Part shown: positions 35,913 through 44,828 of the stretch, piece by piece
How the letters are laid out: the number at the start of each line of letters is the position of its first letter
Numbering within the stretch: the stretch's first letter is position 1
NCBI RefSeq assembly: GCF_030406725.1
Contig: NZ_CP129107.1
Span: 1,178,001-1,242,000, forward strand
Length of the DNA stretch: 64,000 nucleotides
Reading direction: 5' to 3'
Source of the DNA: Alteriqipengyuania flavescens
GTDB lineage: Bacteria; Pseudomonadota; Alphaproteobacteria; Sphingomonadales; Sphingomonadaceae
The notes under the pieces: generated by a model
Database searches by the model: none
Told to the model about the DNA's origin: nothing
The model's input: the letters and a program-made list of their open reading frames with translations, nothing else
Position numbers and translations under genes: made by a program

Positions 35913-37031
35913 ATGGCTTCGTCGGCGGCAGTAATCGGGGGCGGCATCGCCGGATTGTCTGCGGGCATCGCCTTGCGCAAGGCAGGTTTCGGCGTGACCT
36001 TGTTCGAACAGGCCGAAGAAATCCGCCCCACAGGCGCGGCGCTGTCGATCTGGGGCAACGCGATGGCCGGCCTCGACTGGCTCGGATGCGGGAATGCGGT
36101 ACGCGGCAAGGCCGCAGGGGTCGAACGGCTTGCGCTGCGGGACGTGCAGGGACGCGGCCTCTTCGGGCCCGTCGAATTGTCCGGCAGCGACAGCTGGCTG
36201 CCGCTGCGAACCGATCTCCAGGCGATATTGCTGGAACGGCTTGGGGCCGGAGACGTGCGCTGCGGCGTCGCGGTCGGGCGCGCGCAGGAGGAAGGCGGGC
36301 GCGTTGCCCTGACTGCGCGGGACGGTACTTTGCTAGGAGATTTCGACCTCCTAATCGTCGCAGACGGCATCCATTCGGACATCGCCACGTCCCTGCTTGG
36401 CAATCCGCCCGTCTATCGCGGGTACGGCGGGGTGCTGAACCTGGTCGAAGCCGCCCCGCAAGCGACCGGGCACGGCGAGGAAATCTGGGGCGAAGGCGAC
36501 CGCTTCGGCCTGTTCGATGCCGGCGGCTCTGGATACTGGTTCTACATGGCAACCGGCACTCAGGCCGGGATCGCCGTGCTCGACCATTCCGAATTGCTTC
36601 GCCGCTCGCAGTCTTTCCCGGAGCGCATTCGGGAGGCTGTGGCCGCATCCGATCCCGCAGCCCTGATCACCATTCCGATCCATTCCCGCCCGATGCCGAA
36701 ATCCTTCGGGCGCGGCCGGGTCATCTGCATCGGCGATGCCGCCCACGCGATGGAACCGAACCAGGGGCAAGGCGCCTGCCAGGGCATCGAGGATGCATGG
36801 GCGCTCGGCATCCTGGCAGGGCGTCTCCCGCCCGACAGGATCCTGCCGGAATTCGACCGACTGCGCCTGAAACGCGTCGCCCGCATCCACCGCGACAGCG
36901 CCACAATGGGCGCGATCGCCCACGGCAGGCCGTGGCTGCGGCGCGGTGTATCCGCGATCTTTCGCGCGGTCCCGAAGCGGGTCGACGCGTGGCAAATCCG
37001 GCAGCGCCTCGCGCCGCCGGACTATTGCTGA
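35913..37031 (+). CDS. FAD-dependent monooxygenase
   Basis: A 372-residue flavoprotein of the UbiH/PHBH type. The FAD dinucleotide fold is at the N-terminus (GGGIAGLSAGIALRKAG, residues 9-25), and the second FAD motif is near 270 (CIGDAAHAMEPNQGQGACQG). These enzymes hydroxylate or epoxidise aromatic or isoprenoid substrates using NAD(P)H and O2. No partner gene shows the substrate. Confidence 0.88.
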   Translation: MASSAAVIGGGIAGLSAGIALRKAGFGVTLFEQAEEIRPTGAALSIWGNAMAGLDWLGCGNAVRGKAAGVERLALRDVQGRGLFGPVELSGSDSWLPLRTDLQAILLERLGAGDVRCGVAVGRAQEEGGRVALTARDGTLLGDFDLLIVADGIHSDIATSLLGNPPVYRGYGGVLNLVEAAPQATGHGEEIWGEGDRFGLFDAGGSGYWFYMATGTQAGIAVLDHSELLRRSQSFPERIREAVAASDPAALITIPIHSRPMPKSFGRGRVICIGDAAHAMEPNQGQGACQGIEDAWALGILAGRLPPDRILPEFDRLRLKRVARIHRDSATMGAIAHGRPWLRRGVSAIFRAVPKRVDAWQIRQRLAPPDYC

Positions 37032-37059
37032 TCGCCCGCGCCAGTAATGGGTCCTGACC

Positions 37060-38484
37060 CTAGGCCATTGCCTTCCTGTTAACGGTGATCACCTGCGGAT
37101 AGGTGAATTCGAGCAAGCCTTCCTTGCCGTATTCCGCGCCGAAGCCCGATTGCTTGTGCCCGCCGAACGGAGCGAAAGGCGACAGGTGCTGGCTCTCGTT
37201 GATCCAGACCGTGCCAGTTTCCATCTGCTCGGCCAGCTTCACGCCGCGATCCGTGTCGCGCGTCCACACCGACCCGGCGAGGCCGTATTCGGAGTTGTTG
37301 GCCCGCTCCAGCACCTCTTCCTCGGTCGAGAACTTCATCAACGGCATGACCGGGCCGAACTGCTCTTCCGCCACGATCCGCGCGTCTTCGGGCGGGTTGT
37401 CGAGGATGGTGATCGGCACGTAATAGCCGGAGCCTGAAGGATCGGTGTCCCCGCCGACCAGGAACTTGTAGCCGTTGTCCTTGGCATCCTGGATCAGCTC
37501 GCACACCCGTTCGAACTGTTTCCTGTTCTGGATCGGACCGACGCCGGTGCCCTGCTGCGATCCGTCGCCCACGGTCACGCCTTTCGCATACTCCGCGATG
37601 GCGGCAGACAGCTCGTCGTAGATATCCTCGTGGATGTAGATCCGCTTGGATGCGATGCAGACCTGGCCGGCGTTGGAAAAGCTCGACCAGAAGAGCTTTT
37701 CGGCGACCTTTTCCACGTCGGCATCGGGCAGAACGATGGCTGCATCGTTGCCGCCCAGTTCCAGCGTGATGCGCTTCAGGTCCGCGCTCGCGCCTTCCAT
37801 GATCTTCTTGCCGGTCGCGGTGGAGCCGGTGAAGGTGATCTTGTCGATGTCCGGGTGGCCGGTGATCATCGGGCCGAGCGCATCCTCGCCGGTGATGATG
37901 TTGACGACGCCAGCAGGCACCGCATCCTTGATCAGCTCCGCCAGACGAAGCGTGGCGAGCGGGGTGAAGGGGCTGGGCTTCAGCACGATGGTGCAGCCCG
38001 ACAGCATGGCCGGCGCGATCTTCTGCATCGCCATCATCACCGGGAAGTTCCACGGCACGATGCCGCCGACCACGCCCACCGGCACCCGGCGTGTGCGCGA
38101 CAGGCGGGTGTCGCTGTCCTCGTTGATCTCGTCTTCCAGCTCCAGCGTGGCCTGGTTGCCGGTCATGTAGGCGGCACCGAGGATTTCGCCTTTGGCCTGG
38201 CCATGCGGCTTGCCCTGCTCGCTGGTCAGGAGGCGATAGAGCTCCTCGTGATTGTCGGAGATGATCTTGGCGACGGCCTGCACAGCTTGGCGCCGTTCCT
38301 CGATCGGCGTCTTCGACCATGTCTTGAACGCCCGGCGCGCGGCGGCGACCGCGCGGTCGAGCTCGTCCCTGCCGCAGGCAGGCACCACGCCGATGATTTC
38401 CTCGTTCGCGGGGTTCACGACATCCAGCGTGTCGGCGGTCTCGATCATCTCGCCGTCGATCAGGTTCTTGTAGGCAGTGGGCAT
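37060..38484 (-). CDS. NAD(P)-dependent aldehyde dehydrogenase
   Basis: A 474-residue aldehyde dehydrogenase. Active site: Asn146 (PWNFP), Glu242 (LELGG) and nucleophile Cys276 (NAGQVCIASK). The coenzyme turn is FTGSTATGKKI. The ATG at 38484 has AAAGGAGAG upstream and gives the usual length; the frame continues further but without typical sequence. Substrate unknown. Confidence 0.93.
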   Translation of the reverse strand: MPTAYKNLIDGEMIETADTLDVVNPANEEIIGVVPACGRDELDRAVAAARRAFKTWSKTPIEERRQAVQAVAKIISDNHEELYRLLTSEQGKPHGQAKGEILGAAYMTGNQATLELEDEINEDSDTRLSRTRRVPVGVVGGIVPWNFPVMMAMQKIAPAMLSGCTIVLKPSPFTPLATLRLAELIKDAVPAGVVNIITGEDALGPMITGHPDIDKITFTGSTATGKKIMEGASADLKRITLELGGNDAAIVLPDADVEKVAEKLFWSSFSNAGQVCIASKRIYIHEDIYDELSAAIAEYAKGVTVGDGSQQGTGVGPIQNRKQFERVCELIQDAKDNGYKFLVGGDTDPSGSGYYVPITILDNPPEDARIVAEEQFGPVMPLMKFSTEEEVLERANNSEYGLAGSVWTRDTDRGVKLAEQMETGTVWINESQHLSPFAPFGGHKQSGFGAEYGKEGLLEFTYPQVITVNRKAMA

Positions 38485-38623
38485 CGCGCTCTCCTTTGGC
38501 GGGCCAGGGCTTTTCGCGCTCCGGCACCGAATGGCTTTCCATGCATAGATAGCATGCACGCGGCGGGAGTTTAAGCGTTCAATTAAACGAAGGCGAAGCC
38601 GCTTCATTCGGGGAGACGAGACG

Positions 38624-39481
38624 ATGTGCGATCGCGATTTGCTGGCAAGATGGGCGATGGATCGCCGCAAGTTCGGGGCAGGGGCCGCTCTCGCCGGCGG
38701 GGCCGTGGGCCTGTCCGCCTGCACAACCTATGGCGGCGGCGATACCGGCAGGCTTGCAGAACGCAGCGTATCGTTCGCTATCGGCGACGACACGATGGAC
38801 GCCTTCTTCGTCCATCCCGCCGACAGCGAATCGCCGGCGGTCATCATGTGGCCGGATATCGCCGGGCTGCGCGATGCGAAGCGCGCCATGGCGCGGCGGC
38901 TGGCGGGCGAGGGCTATGCCGTGCTCGTCCTCAACCCTTATTACCAGAGCGTTTCGGGCGAACAATTCGCCGATTTCGCGGCTTTCGTCGAGCAGGACGG
39001 CTTCGAAAAGGTGAAGCCCTGGCGCGACCAGCTGACTGCCGGAAGCGTGCAGCGCACCGCGCGCGCCGCAGCCGGCTGGCTGATGGAGCGGTCGGCGGTT
39101 GATGGCGCGCGCGGAATGGGCACGCAGGGCTATTGCATGGGCGGTCCGTTCACGATCTGGAGCGCCGCGGCAGTGCCCGGCATTCGCGAGGCCGCCAGTT
39201 TCCATGGCGGCGGCCTTGTTCGGGACGCGGAGAACAGCCCGCACACAATGCTGCGCGGGGATGCGAATTATCTCATCGCCATCGCGCAGGATGACGATGC
39301 GGAAAATCCCGATCACAAGGCGATCCTGCGCAGCGCGATGGCCGACACCGGTGCCGCAGGACTGGTCGACGTATTTGCAGGCGACCACGGGTGGACCGTG
39401 CCAGACTCGCCGGCATACGACCGCGCCGCGGCAGAACGTGCCAATGCCCTGTTGCTGGAGACCTACGCCAGCGCGTTGTAG
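38624..39481 (+). CDS. Dienelactone hydrolase family protein, probable Tat lipoprotein
   Basis: A 285-residue alpha/beta hydrolase. The N-terminus has a Tat-like DRRKFGAGAALAGGA followed by LSAC, so a lipidated Cys33 is likely. The catalytic residues of dienelactone hydrolase are visible: Cys171 in GYCMGG, an Asp near 223-225 and His255 in GDHGW. Cys as nucleophile separates it from common Ser esterases. Substrate unknown. Confidence 0.88.
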   Translation: MCDRDLLARWAMDRRKFGAGAALAGGAVGLSACTTYGGGDTGRLAERSVSFAIGDDTMDAFFVHPADSESPAVIMWPDIAGLRDAKRAMARRLAGEGYAVLVLNPYYQSVSGEQFADFAAFVEQDGFEKVKPWRDQLTAGSVQRTARAAAGWLMERSAVDGARGMGTQGYCMGGPFTIWSAAAVPGIREAASFHGGGLVRDAENSPHTMLRGDANYLIAIAQDDDAENPDHKAILRSAMADTGAAGLVDVFAGDHGWTVPDSPAYDRAAAERANALLLETYASAL

Positions 39482-39494
39482 CGCGGGCAGCCGG

Positions 39495-40487
39495 TCAGGT
39501 GCCGATCGTCCCGCCGCCCGTGGCGGTGGGACGCGATGCGCTGGCCTTGCCGAAGCGGCCATGCTTGCGGAAGGTCGTCATCCAGCGGTCGAGGAACAGC
39601 GACAATGGCCGCGGAGTCACGCCCAGCTTCTCGATCCCCGGGAAATCGCCACTCGCCACGCTGCCCCGCTTCAGCAGCTTCCACTGGTCCATCGTCATCG
39701 GCGCAAACGGAAGCCAGCCGGTGAACTTGGCAAAGTTGCGGCTGACGAAGTCGGGCAATTCGATGAAGGTCCGGTCGCGGTTCTGCGCATCGGCGATCAT
39801 GCGGTTGATCTCGGCCATGGTGAGGACCTCCGGGCCGGCCAGCTCGTAAGTCTTGCCGCCATGCTTGCCGGGGTCTGCCAGCGCATTGGCGACCGCCTCT
39901 GCCGCGTCGTCGACATTCACGACCTGCATCTGCGCATCCGGCCCGAAGACCGGAAGGGCCGGGAAGCCCTGTATCAAGTTGGCGAACATATTCAGGAAAT
40001 TGTCGTCCTCGCCGAAAATGATCGACGGGCGGACGATGGTCGCTTTCGGGAAAGCCTCCCGGACCAGTTCCTCGCCCTGCGCCTTGGTGCGTGAATAATC
40101 GACATCGGAATCGGCATCGACGCCGAGCGCGCTGACCTGCACGAAGCTGCTGGCGCCGGCCTCGTGAGCGAAGCGCGCCGCATCGCCCGCGCCATCGCGC
40201 ATCAGCGCGTCAAGATTGCCGCTGAAGGCACCGACGAGATAGACCACGCCGTGCGCATCGGCGACGGCGTGGCGCAGGCTCGCCTCGTTAGTGACGTCGC
40301 AGCGCGTGAACTGGGTCTGCCCCAGGTTCGCCATCGCCTTCAGCTTGAAGGCGCTTTGCGGCGACCGGCTGGCGATGCGCACCCGCGCCCCGCGCTCCAG
40401 CAGTGCCTGGGCGATATGGGTGCCGAAAAAGCCGCTCCCGCCGATCAGCGTGACGAGCTTGCCGTTCAAAGGATTGCGCGTTGCCAT
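39495..40487 (-). CDS. Complex I NDUFA9 subunit family / NAD(P)-binding protein
   Basis: A 330-residue atypical short-chain dehydrogenase: LVTLIGGSGFFGTHIAQALL at residues ~11-30, a Rossmann dinucleotide fold, and VRPSIIFGEDDNFLNMFANL. This matches proteins annotated as complex I NDUFA9-like, which may assist complex I or act as quinone-related oxidoreductases. The region 40488-40742 (255 bp) up to the tRNA has no gene that I can support. Confidence 0.88.
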   Translation of the reverse strand: MATRNPLNGKLVTLIGGSGFFGTHIAQALLERGARVRIASRSPQSAFKLKAMANLGQTQFTRCDVTNEASLRHAVADAHGVVYLVGAFSGNLDALMRDGAGDAARFAHEAGASSFVQVSALGVDADSDVDYSRTKAQGEELVREAFPKATIVRPSIIFGEDDNFLNMFANLIQGFPALPVFGPDAQMQVVNVDDAAEAVANALADPGKHGGKTYELAGPEVLTMAEINRMIADAQNRDRTFIELPDFVSRNFAKFTGWLPFAPMTMDQWKLLKRGSVASGDFPGIEKLGVTPRPLSLFLDRWMTTFRKHGRFGKASASRPTATGGGTIGT

Positions 40488-40742
40488 GATGCCCTTTCAA
40501 TGCGCGGGAATGGGTTATGTGCCGCGCGGCTGTCTTCGCCGCCGCCTTTGCCCAATGCCGGGCCGGACCGCAAGGTCGGCAATCCGGCAGCTCGCCGGGT
40601 TGGGAATTGCCTGGCGAAGAATTCTCCGCCGCAGAATTGTCCGGTGTCGGGGCGATCTTGCGTTGACAACCCCGCCACCCCTTCGCTAGTGGCCCGCGCC
40701 TACCCGGCAGCCCGGCATTCGACGACCGGACCTGCACAGTGT

Positions 40743-40829
40743 GCCCAGATGGCGGAATTGGTAGACGCACCGTCTTCAGGTGGCGGCGATCGCAAGGTCG
40801 TGGAGGTTCGAGTCCTCTTCTGGGCACCA
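40743..40829 (+). tRNA. tRNA-Leu (anticodon CAG)
   Basis: An 87-nt class II tRNA. The acceptor arms GCCCAGA and TCTGGGC pair fully. The anticodon stem CCGTC/GGCGG holds the loop TTCAGGT, giving anticodon CAG. A long variable arm (GATC-GCAA-GGTC) is typical of Leu. The T loop is TTCGAGT. Discriminator A and an encoded CCA follow (40827-40829). The gene is intact and its 3' end is the left attachment site of the island. Confidence 0.96.
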
Positions 40830-40833
40830 TTTC
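40814..40833 (+). repeat. attL: left attachment site in the tRNA-Leu 3' end
   Basis: CCTCTTCTGGGCACCATTTC covers the tRNA T-stem 3' side, acceptor 3' strand and CCA, plus four bases. The right copy is identical except for one missing G in the GGG run. Confidence 0.85.
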
Positions 40834-40919
40834 AACATTCCTCAACATCCCAGATTGCTTGCAAAAGCCTGTAAAACAGGGCATTTGTAATCCATGGTTG
40901 GTTCTGGGCAATTCAGGTC

Positions 40920-40964
40920 ATGCCCCCAAAACCCGCTCCTGATGGGGGCATTGGCGGGGGCATT
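40920..40964. promoter_or_regulatory. Left arm-type repeats (putative integrase binding)
   Basis: Three octamer-like sites: ATGCCCCCAA at 40920 (inverted), ATGGGGGCATT at 40942 and GCGGGGGCATT at 40954. The last two are direct and 12 bp apart. The same GGGGGCAT element occurs as a 12-bp-spaced direct pair at the right end. This arrangement is typical of arm-type sites bound by the N-terminal domain of tyrosine integrases. The 40830-41006 gap holds no other feature. Confidence 0.6.
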
Positions 40965-41006
40965 TCACTTGATGTGGCCCCATTCGGCCAATGGTCATTC
41001 CCCCAA

Positions 41007-42235
41007 ATGACGTTGACTGTAGCCGAGATTAAGGCGTTCAAGCCTGGCTCGAAGCCCTACAAGCGAGCTGACGCCAAGGGGCTGTATCTCGAAGTTTTCG
41101 CGAACGGCTCGAAGCTTTGGCGGTGGAAATACCGAATCGCCAACAAGGAAAAGCGGCTGGCGTTGGGGGCGTGGCCGGAAGTCAGCTTGGCCGAGGCCCG
41201 TGACTTGCGAGATGCAGCGAGACGACAGCTGGGCGAAGGCGTTGACCCGTCGCTTCAACGCAAGAAGGCAAAGGCGACAGCCCAGTTCGAGGCTGCAAAT
41301 ACGTTTGGCGCGATTGGCGCTGAATACATCGAAAAGAAGATGGTGGGAGATGGTTGCGCCGAGGGGACATTGAAAAAGGCGCGTTGGTTCTTGGACTTGC
41401 TGAAGCCAGCGATCGGCAAGATGCCGATTACCGATGTCGATCCCCAAATGCTCTTGGCTGCCCTCCGAAGCTGGAAGCCAAGGGCAACTACGAGACGGCC
41501 AAGAAGTGCCGAAGCTTTGCCAGCCGTGTCTTTAGGTATGCCATTTGGACAGGCCGAGGCGAGCACGATCCCGCATCTACATTGCGGGGGGCGTTGGTGA
41601 CGCCGAAAGCCAAGCACTATGCCGCCATCCTTGAGCCGACCAAGTTGGGTGCGCTGCTACGCGCCATCGAAAGTTATGACGGCCATCCCGTCACGAAGTT
41701 TGCCCTCCTGATCGCGCCGCACATATTTGTGCGACCAGGCGAGCTGCGCCATGCCGAATGGAGTGAGTTTGATCTGGAAGCCGCGATTTGGCGCATTCCG
41801 GCAGGCAAGATGAAGGCACGGCGGCCACATGCCGTGCCGCTTTCCCGCCAAGTGCTGTCGCATTTGCGCGAGCTACACCAGCTTTCGGGTAATGGAGCCT
41901 TCGTCTTCCCATCGTTATATACTTCAAAGCGACCGATGAGTGAGAACACCATCAACGCCGCCTTCCGACGCATGGGTTTCTCCAAAGATGAAGTTACTGC
42001 TCATGGGTTGAGGGCGACCGCATCGACCTTGCTGAACGAAAGCGGGAAATGGAACCCCGATGCTATCGAGCGGGCGCTTGCTCATGGCGATAGCGATGCA
42101 GTCCGTGGAGCATACAGTCGCGGCAACTACTGGAACGAGCGGGTCAAGATGGCGCAATGGTGGAGTGACTATCTCAACACGCTAGCAGGGGGTGGTGAGG
42201 TGATCCCACTCGAAGCCGCCAAGAACAATGTCTAG
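41007..42235 (+). pseudogene. P4-type tyrosine integrase, broken by a one-base frameshift
   Basis: Read in one frame from ATG 41007 (MTLTVAEIKAFKPGSKPYKR, the DUF4102 arm-binding domain) to ~41468, then in another frame to 42235. At 41466-41471 the sequence CCGAAGCTGG would need one more base to join LLAALR to KLEAKGNYETAKKCRSFA. The catalytic residues lie in the second frame: Arg in RPGELRH, HGLRATAST (HxxR), His in ALAHGD and Tyr in YSRGNYW. Restoring one base gives a ~409-residue integrase of normal size. Either the enzyme is dead or there is a sequencing error. Confidence 0.88.
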
Positions 42236-42935
42236 GTATCGGATCGCCTATGAGAACGCTGTCGCCAGTCGCGATGACTTGCAGCGAATTTATGATGCCA
42301 GCGTTGCTTCCGGTAGCATTCCGGTTCCCGAGCTTGATGCAGTGCGGTTCGAAGCGGCCTTCAAGGACCGAAAGGGAGAGAAGTCTCCAAAATCTGGATG
42401 GCTTGTTGTCGCGAGAGAATTGAGACTTGTTGAACTGGGCTGCGGTTCGCTTGCCAAGAACGGCATGTCTCATGCCCAGGTGCAGAAGGAAGTGCAGAAA
42501 GCTCTCAAGCGCTTGGGGGAAGCTCAAGAGCTTCTCCACGGACTAGAGTATGAACTCTACTATGTGTCGGCAATTTACTCACGTCCCGATCCGTATGCAG
42601 TGAGGCATAGGGAAAGAGGGCTGGGTGAACTCAAGCAGGACCTGGCGCACATTTCGGCTTGGCTTGAATGGGCTAAGCCACCTGCAAAATGGAATGCGCG
42701 GTCGATGCGACAACAAAGGGTAAGGCTGGCCGTTCTACTCTCACCGCTTTTTGAACGGGAATTTGGGCTTGCGGCAAAGCCAGTTGGCGGCAGTGCCAGC
42801 GTCGAGGACGCGGATAGCAACGACTGGACCCGCTTCTACCAGATGGCGGCTAGCATTTTCTGGGGTGAACATTCTACGCCCGACCGACAGGCCGTCCTTT
42901 GGGAAGCGACCCGGCCACCGATGGAGTCGCCATGA
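42228..42935 (+). CDS. Unknown island protein, paralogue of the next gene
   Basis: A 235-residue soluble protein starting inside the integrase stop region (8-base overlap). I recognise no family. Visible blocks are GWLVVARELRLVEL, a helical middle, PLFEREFGLAAKP, then GGSAS and a C-terminal W-rFYqMaasiFWG. The next gene has the same blocks in the same order, so the two arose by duplication. No catalytic motif, signal or membrane helix. Placement after an integrase suggests island-specific accessory proteins. Confidence 0.72.
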   Translation: MSRYRIAYENAVASRDDLQRIYDASVASGSIPVPELDAVRFEAAFKDRKGEKSPKSGWLVVARELRLVELGCGSLAKNGMSHAQVQKEVQKALKRLGEAQELLHGLEYELYYVSAIYSRPDPYAVRHRERGLGELKQDLAHISAWLEWAKPPAKWNARSMRQQRVRLAVLLSPLFEREFGLAAKPVGGSASVEDADSNDWTRFYQMAASIFWGEHSTPDRQAVLWEATRPPMESP

Positions 42936-43651
42936 CCAAGAGAGGCCCAAGGACAAGGCCGAGATACGAGGACTATGGCGTCTCGCGTGCAGTGGTCGAA
43001 GAGCACTGGGATCAGTGGGTCGCTTGGGGTGAAATTGGGTCTGCGGAGGTTGAGGCAGAGATGCTGAGCCGTGCGTGTGAAGAAATGAGCTTCCACCATA
43101 CCCCCAAGGACGGCTGGTCTTATGTGGCTCGCGAGTTGCGTATCATTCACTTTCAGCTCCCGGAAGCGCGAACCGAGGACAGTTTGAGCCGCGCGCAGAT
43201 GGCGAAGCGATGTTCTGCTTGTGCCGACGAGATCATCAAGATCGGCAGAGAAATGAATGATATGGCGTGGCAAGAAGACTACACGATGGCCGCGCTCGAA
43301 GCTAAATCCGGCTCTCCGGAGAGCGAGATGTTTGAGTATTGCAACTTGCCAGGCCGCATCTTCGAACTTGTCGGTCCGATGAGAAAGTTTGCGTATTGGC
43401 TTGAACTGTCCAGCAACTGGCAACCGCGAAAGGCACGGCCTTCATCCGACCGAGAACGGCGGCTTGTTCTGGCTTGCAAGCTCCTGCCGATATTTGAAGA
43501 CCAGTTTGGTTTGGAGCCTAAGCTCAAGGGCGGTTCTGCATCTCTCCCAATCGAAGATGAAAGCCCTTGGGCGCAGTTTTTCAGGCAGCTGCTTCACTTG
43601 CTCTGGGGGAGCAAAGCACGCCGGATAGGCAAAGCGTCCTCCGCAGAGTGA
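42932..43651 (+). CDS. Unknown island protein, paralogue of the previous gene
   Basis: A 239-residue soluble protein whose ATG overlaps the previous stop codon (ATGA). It shares with its neighbour GWSYVARELRII, PIFEDQFGLEPKLKGGSAS and WAQFFRQLLHLLWG; elsewhere they have diverged strongly. A short basic N-terminus (MTKRGPRTRPRYEDYG) might contact nucleic acid. No known motif recognised. Tandem, coupled paralogues could form a heterodimer. Confidence 0.72.
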   Translation: MTKRGPRTRPRYEDYGVSRAVVEEHWDQWVAWGEIGSAEVEAEMLSRACEEMSFHHTPKDGWSYVARELRIIHFQLPEARTEDSLSRAQMAKRCSACADEIIKIGREMNDMAWQEDYTMAALEAKSGSPESEMFEYCNLPGRIFELVGPMRKFAYWLELSSNWQPRKARPSSDRERRLVLACKLLPIFEDQFGLEPKLKGGSASLPIEDESPWAQFFRQLLHLLWGSKARRIGKASSAE

Positions 43652-43678
43652 GATTACCGACCAGGTAGTCAGATCTTG

Positions 43679-43759
43679 GATGCCGGAATCGGCATCGAAT
43701 AACTGACTGACATTCGTCGCAAGGCATATACTTGGGAGCCTCCTTAAATACCTGGAGGC
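43679..43759 (+). promoter_or_regulatory. Promoter, operator palindrome and RBS hairpin of the AlpA-like gene
   Basis: GATGCCG-GAAT-CGGCATC (43679-43696) is a perfect palindrome and a candidate operator. A -10-like TATACT lies at 43727-43732 with only a weak -35. GCCTCC (43738-43743) can pair with GGAGGC (43754-43759), which contains the ribosome site, so translation may be limited by a hairpin. Confidence 0.5.
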
Positions 43760-43763
43760 ACCT

Positions 43764-43937
43764 ATGGACAGGCTCATCACCATCAACGAATTTTGCGACC
43801 GCTTCGGCGTGGGCCGCTCCACGGCCTACCGCGAGAACCAGGCGGGACGCTTGCCCTTCCGCAAGATCGGTCGCGCAACGCGCATCGCCGAGTGCGATGC
43901 GCAGAAGTGGTTCGAGCAGCTGCCCGCGCGCGGCTGA
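43764..43937 (+). CDS. AlpA/excisionase-type small DNA-binding protein
   Basis: The 57-residue frame begins MDRLITINEFCDRFGVGRST, then AYRENQAGRLPFRKIGRATR, and ends WFEQLPARG. This is the MerR-like winged HTH of AlpA/Xis proteins (LIT-EFC-RFGVGRST-YR---AG-LP--KIGRATRI). Such proteins direct excision and transcription in P4-like islands. GGAGG lies seven bases upstream of the ATG. Short but clearly coding. Confidence 0.85.
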   Translation: MDRLITINEFCDRFGVGRSTAYRENQAGRLPFRKIGRATRIAECDAQKWFEQLPARG

Positions 43938-43959
43938 GAGCACCGCCGAGTTCGAACCG

Positions 43960-44658
43960 ATGCCGAGAAAGAAGCCACCGAAGGCAGACCATCGCGCTGA
44001 CACGAGGGGTGGCCGCTGGGTCGGCATACCTTTGAAGGTCATCGAGTCCCCCGCCTATCGCGATCTTTCGCTCTGGGGGCGAGCTGTTTTGATCGAGCTG
44101 GTGGCGTGCTTTAACGGCTACAACAATGGCAAGATCGTCTGCACCTTTGACCAGTTGGCCGAGCGGCTCGGAAACACCAACCGCCGCGCAATGTCGAAAG
44201 CGTTCGCAGAACTGATGGAGCACGGCTTCATCGATGTGACTACTGATGCCGACTGGAAGGGCCGCAAAGGTCGCGAATATCGGCTGACCTTCGTGAACAC
44301 CACGCCTGGCGGCAAATTCAAGGCCGCGACCAACGACTACAAGGATTGGGTGAAGCCCAAACCGAAAGCCGGTAAGGCATCGTCACCGAAGAAGGCGATT
44401 TTTGGTAACAACGCATCACTGAACGAGCGGAAGGCTGGTGACGCACTGTCACCAATTGAGGCGACCGATGCGCAAGAAACGGGAGAAGTCCGCCATTCCG
44501 CTACCGGGAAGGTCGGTAGCACTGTGTCACCGCTTATAGATAACCATACCCCCGGCAGTTATTGGTGGACATGTGAGGGTCAGCTTGCGGTCGAGCAATT
44601 GCTGTGTGGATTGGTCATCTTGTGCCACGATGTCCCAAATCACCAAATTGCCAATTGA
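43960..44658 (+). CDS. Winged-helix island protein, possibly replication-related
   Basis: A 232-residue protein starting 22 bp after the AlpA-like gene. The N-terminal half holds GGRWVGIPLKVIESPAYRDL and a winged helix (FDQLAERLGNTNRRAMSKAF, then LMEHGFIDV). The C-terminal half is low-complexity, rich in Lys, Ser and Thr. Proteins like this recur in alphaproteobacterial islands behind AlpA genes and resemble replication initiator DNA-binding domains, but I see no catalytic motif. Function unproven. Confidence 0.7.
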   Translation: MPRKKPPKADHRADTRGGRWVGIPLKVIESPAYRDLSLWGRAVLIELVACFNGYNNGKIVCTFDQLAERLGNTNRRAMSKAFAELMEHGFIDVTTDADWKGRKGREYRLTFVNTTPGGKFKAATNDYKDWVKPKPKAGKASSPKKAIFGNNASLNERKAGDALSPIEATDAQETGEVRHSATGKVGSTVSPLIDNHTPGSYWWTCEGQLAVEQLLCGLVILCHDVPNHQIAN

Positions 44659-44686
44659 TTTCGGAAAATCTTTCGCGACAGTGGTC

Positions 44687-44739
44687 GCAAGGGGCTGCGT
44701 AGCGTAGCCCCCGCTACGCGAAGCGAAGCAGCCCCTTGC
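44687..44739. repeat. 12-bp inverted repeat with nested palindrome
   Basis: GCAAGGGGCTGC (44687-44698) and GCAGCCCCTTGC (44728-44739) are exact reverse complements. The 29-bp interior contains another palindrome (CGTAGC ... GCTACG). No T-run follows, so it is not a standard terminator. It lies between the winged-helix gene and the defence operon and could be an origin, recombination or operator site. Confidence 0.75.
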
Positions 44740-44828
44740 ATGATGCACCGACAATCAATCAGATCGTCCCTCATTGTCTTGCGCGGTCGCAGATGGGAGC
44801 TAAGCTGGCCGAAAACTCAGGGGGATAG

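Noticed and set aside
43732-43958. Upstream extension of the winged-helix gene
   Set aside because: That frame overlaps the AlpA-like gene out of phase and gives no domain; the ATG at 43960 is the natural start.
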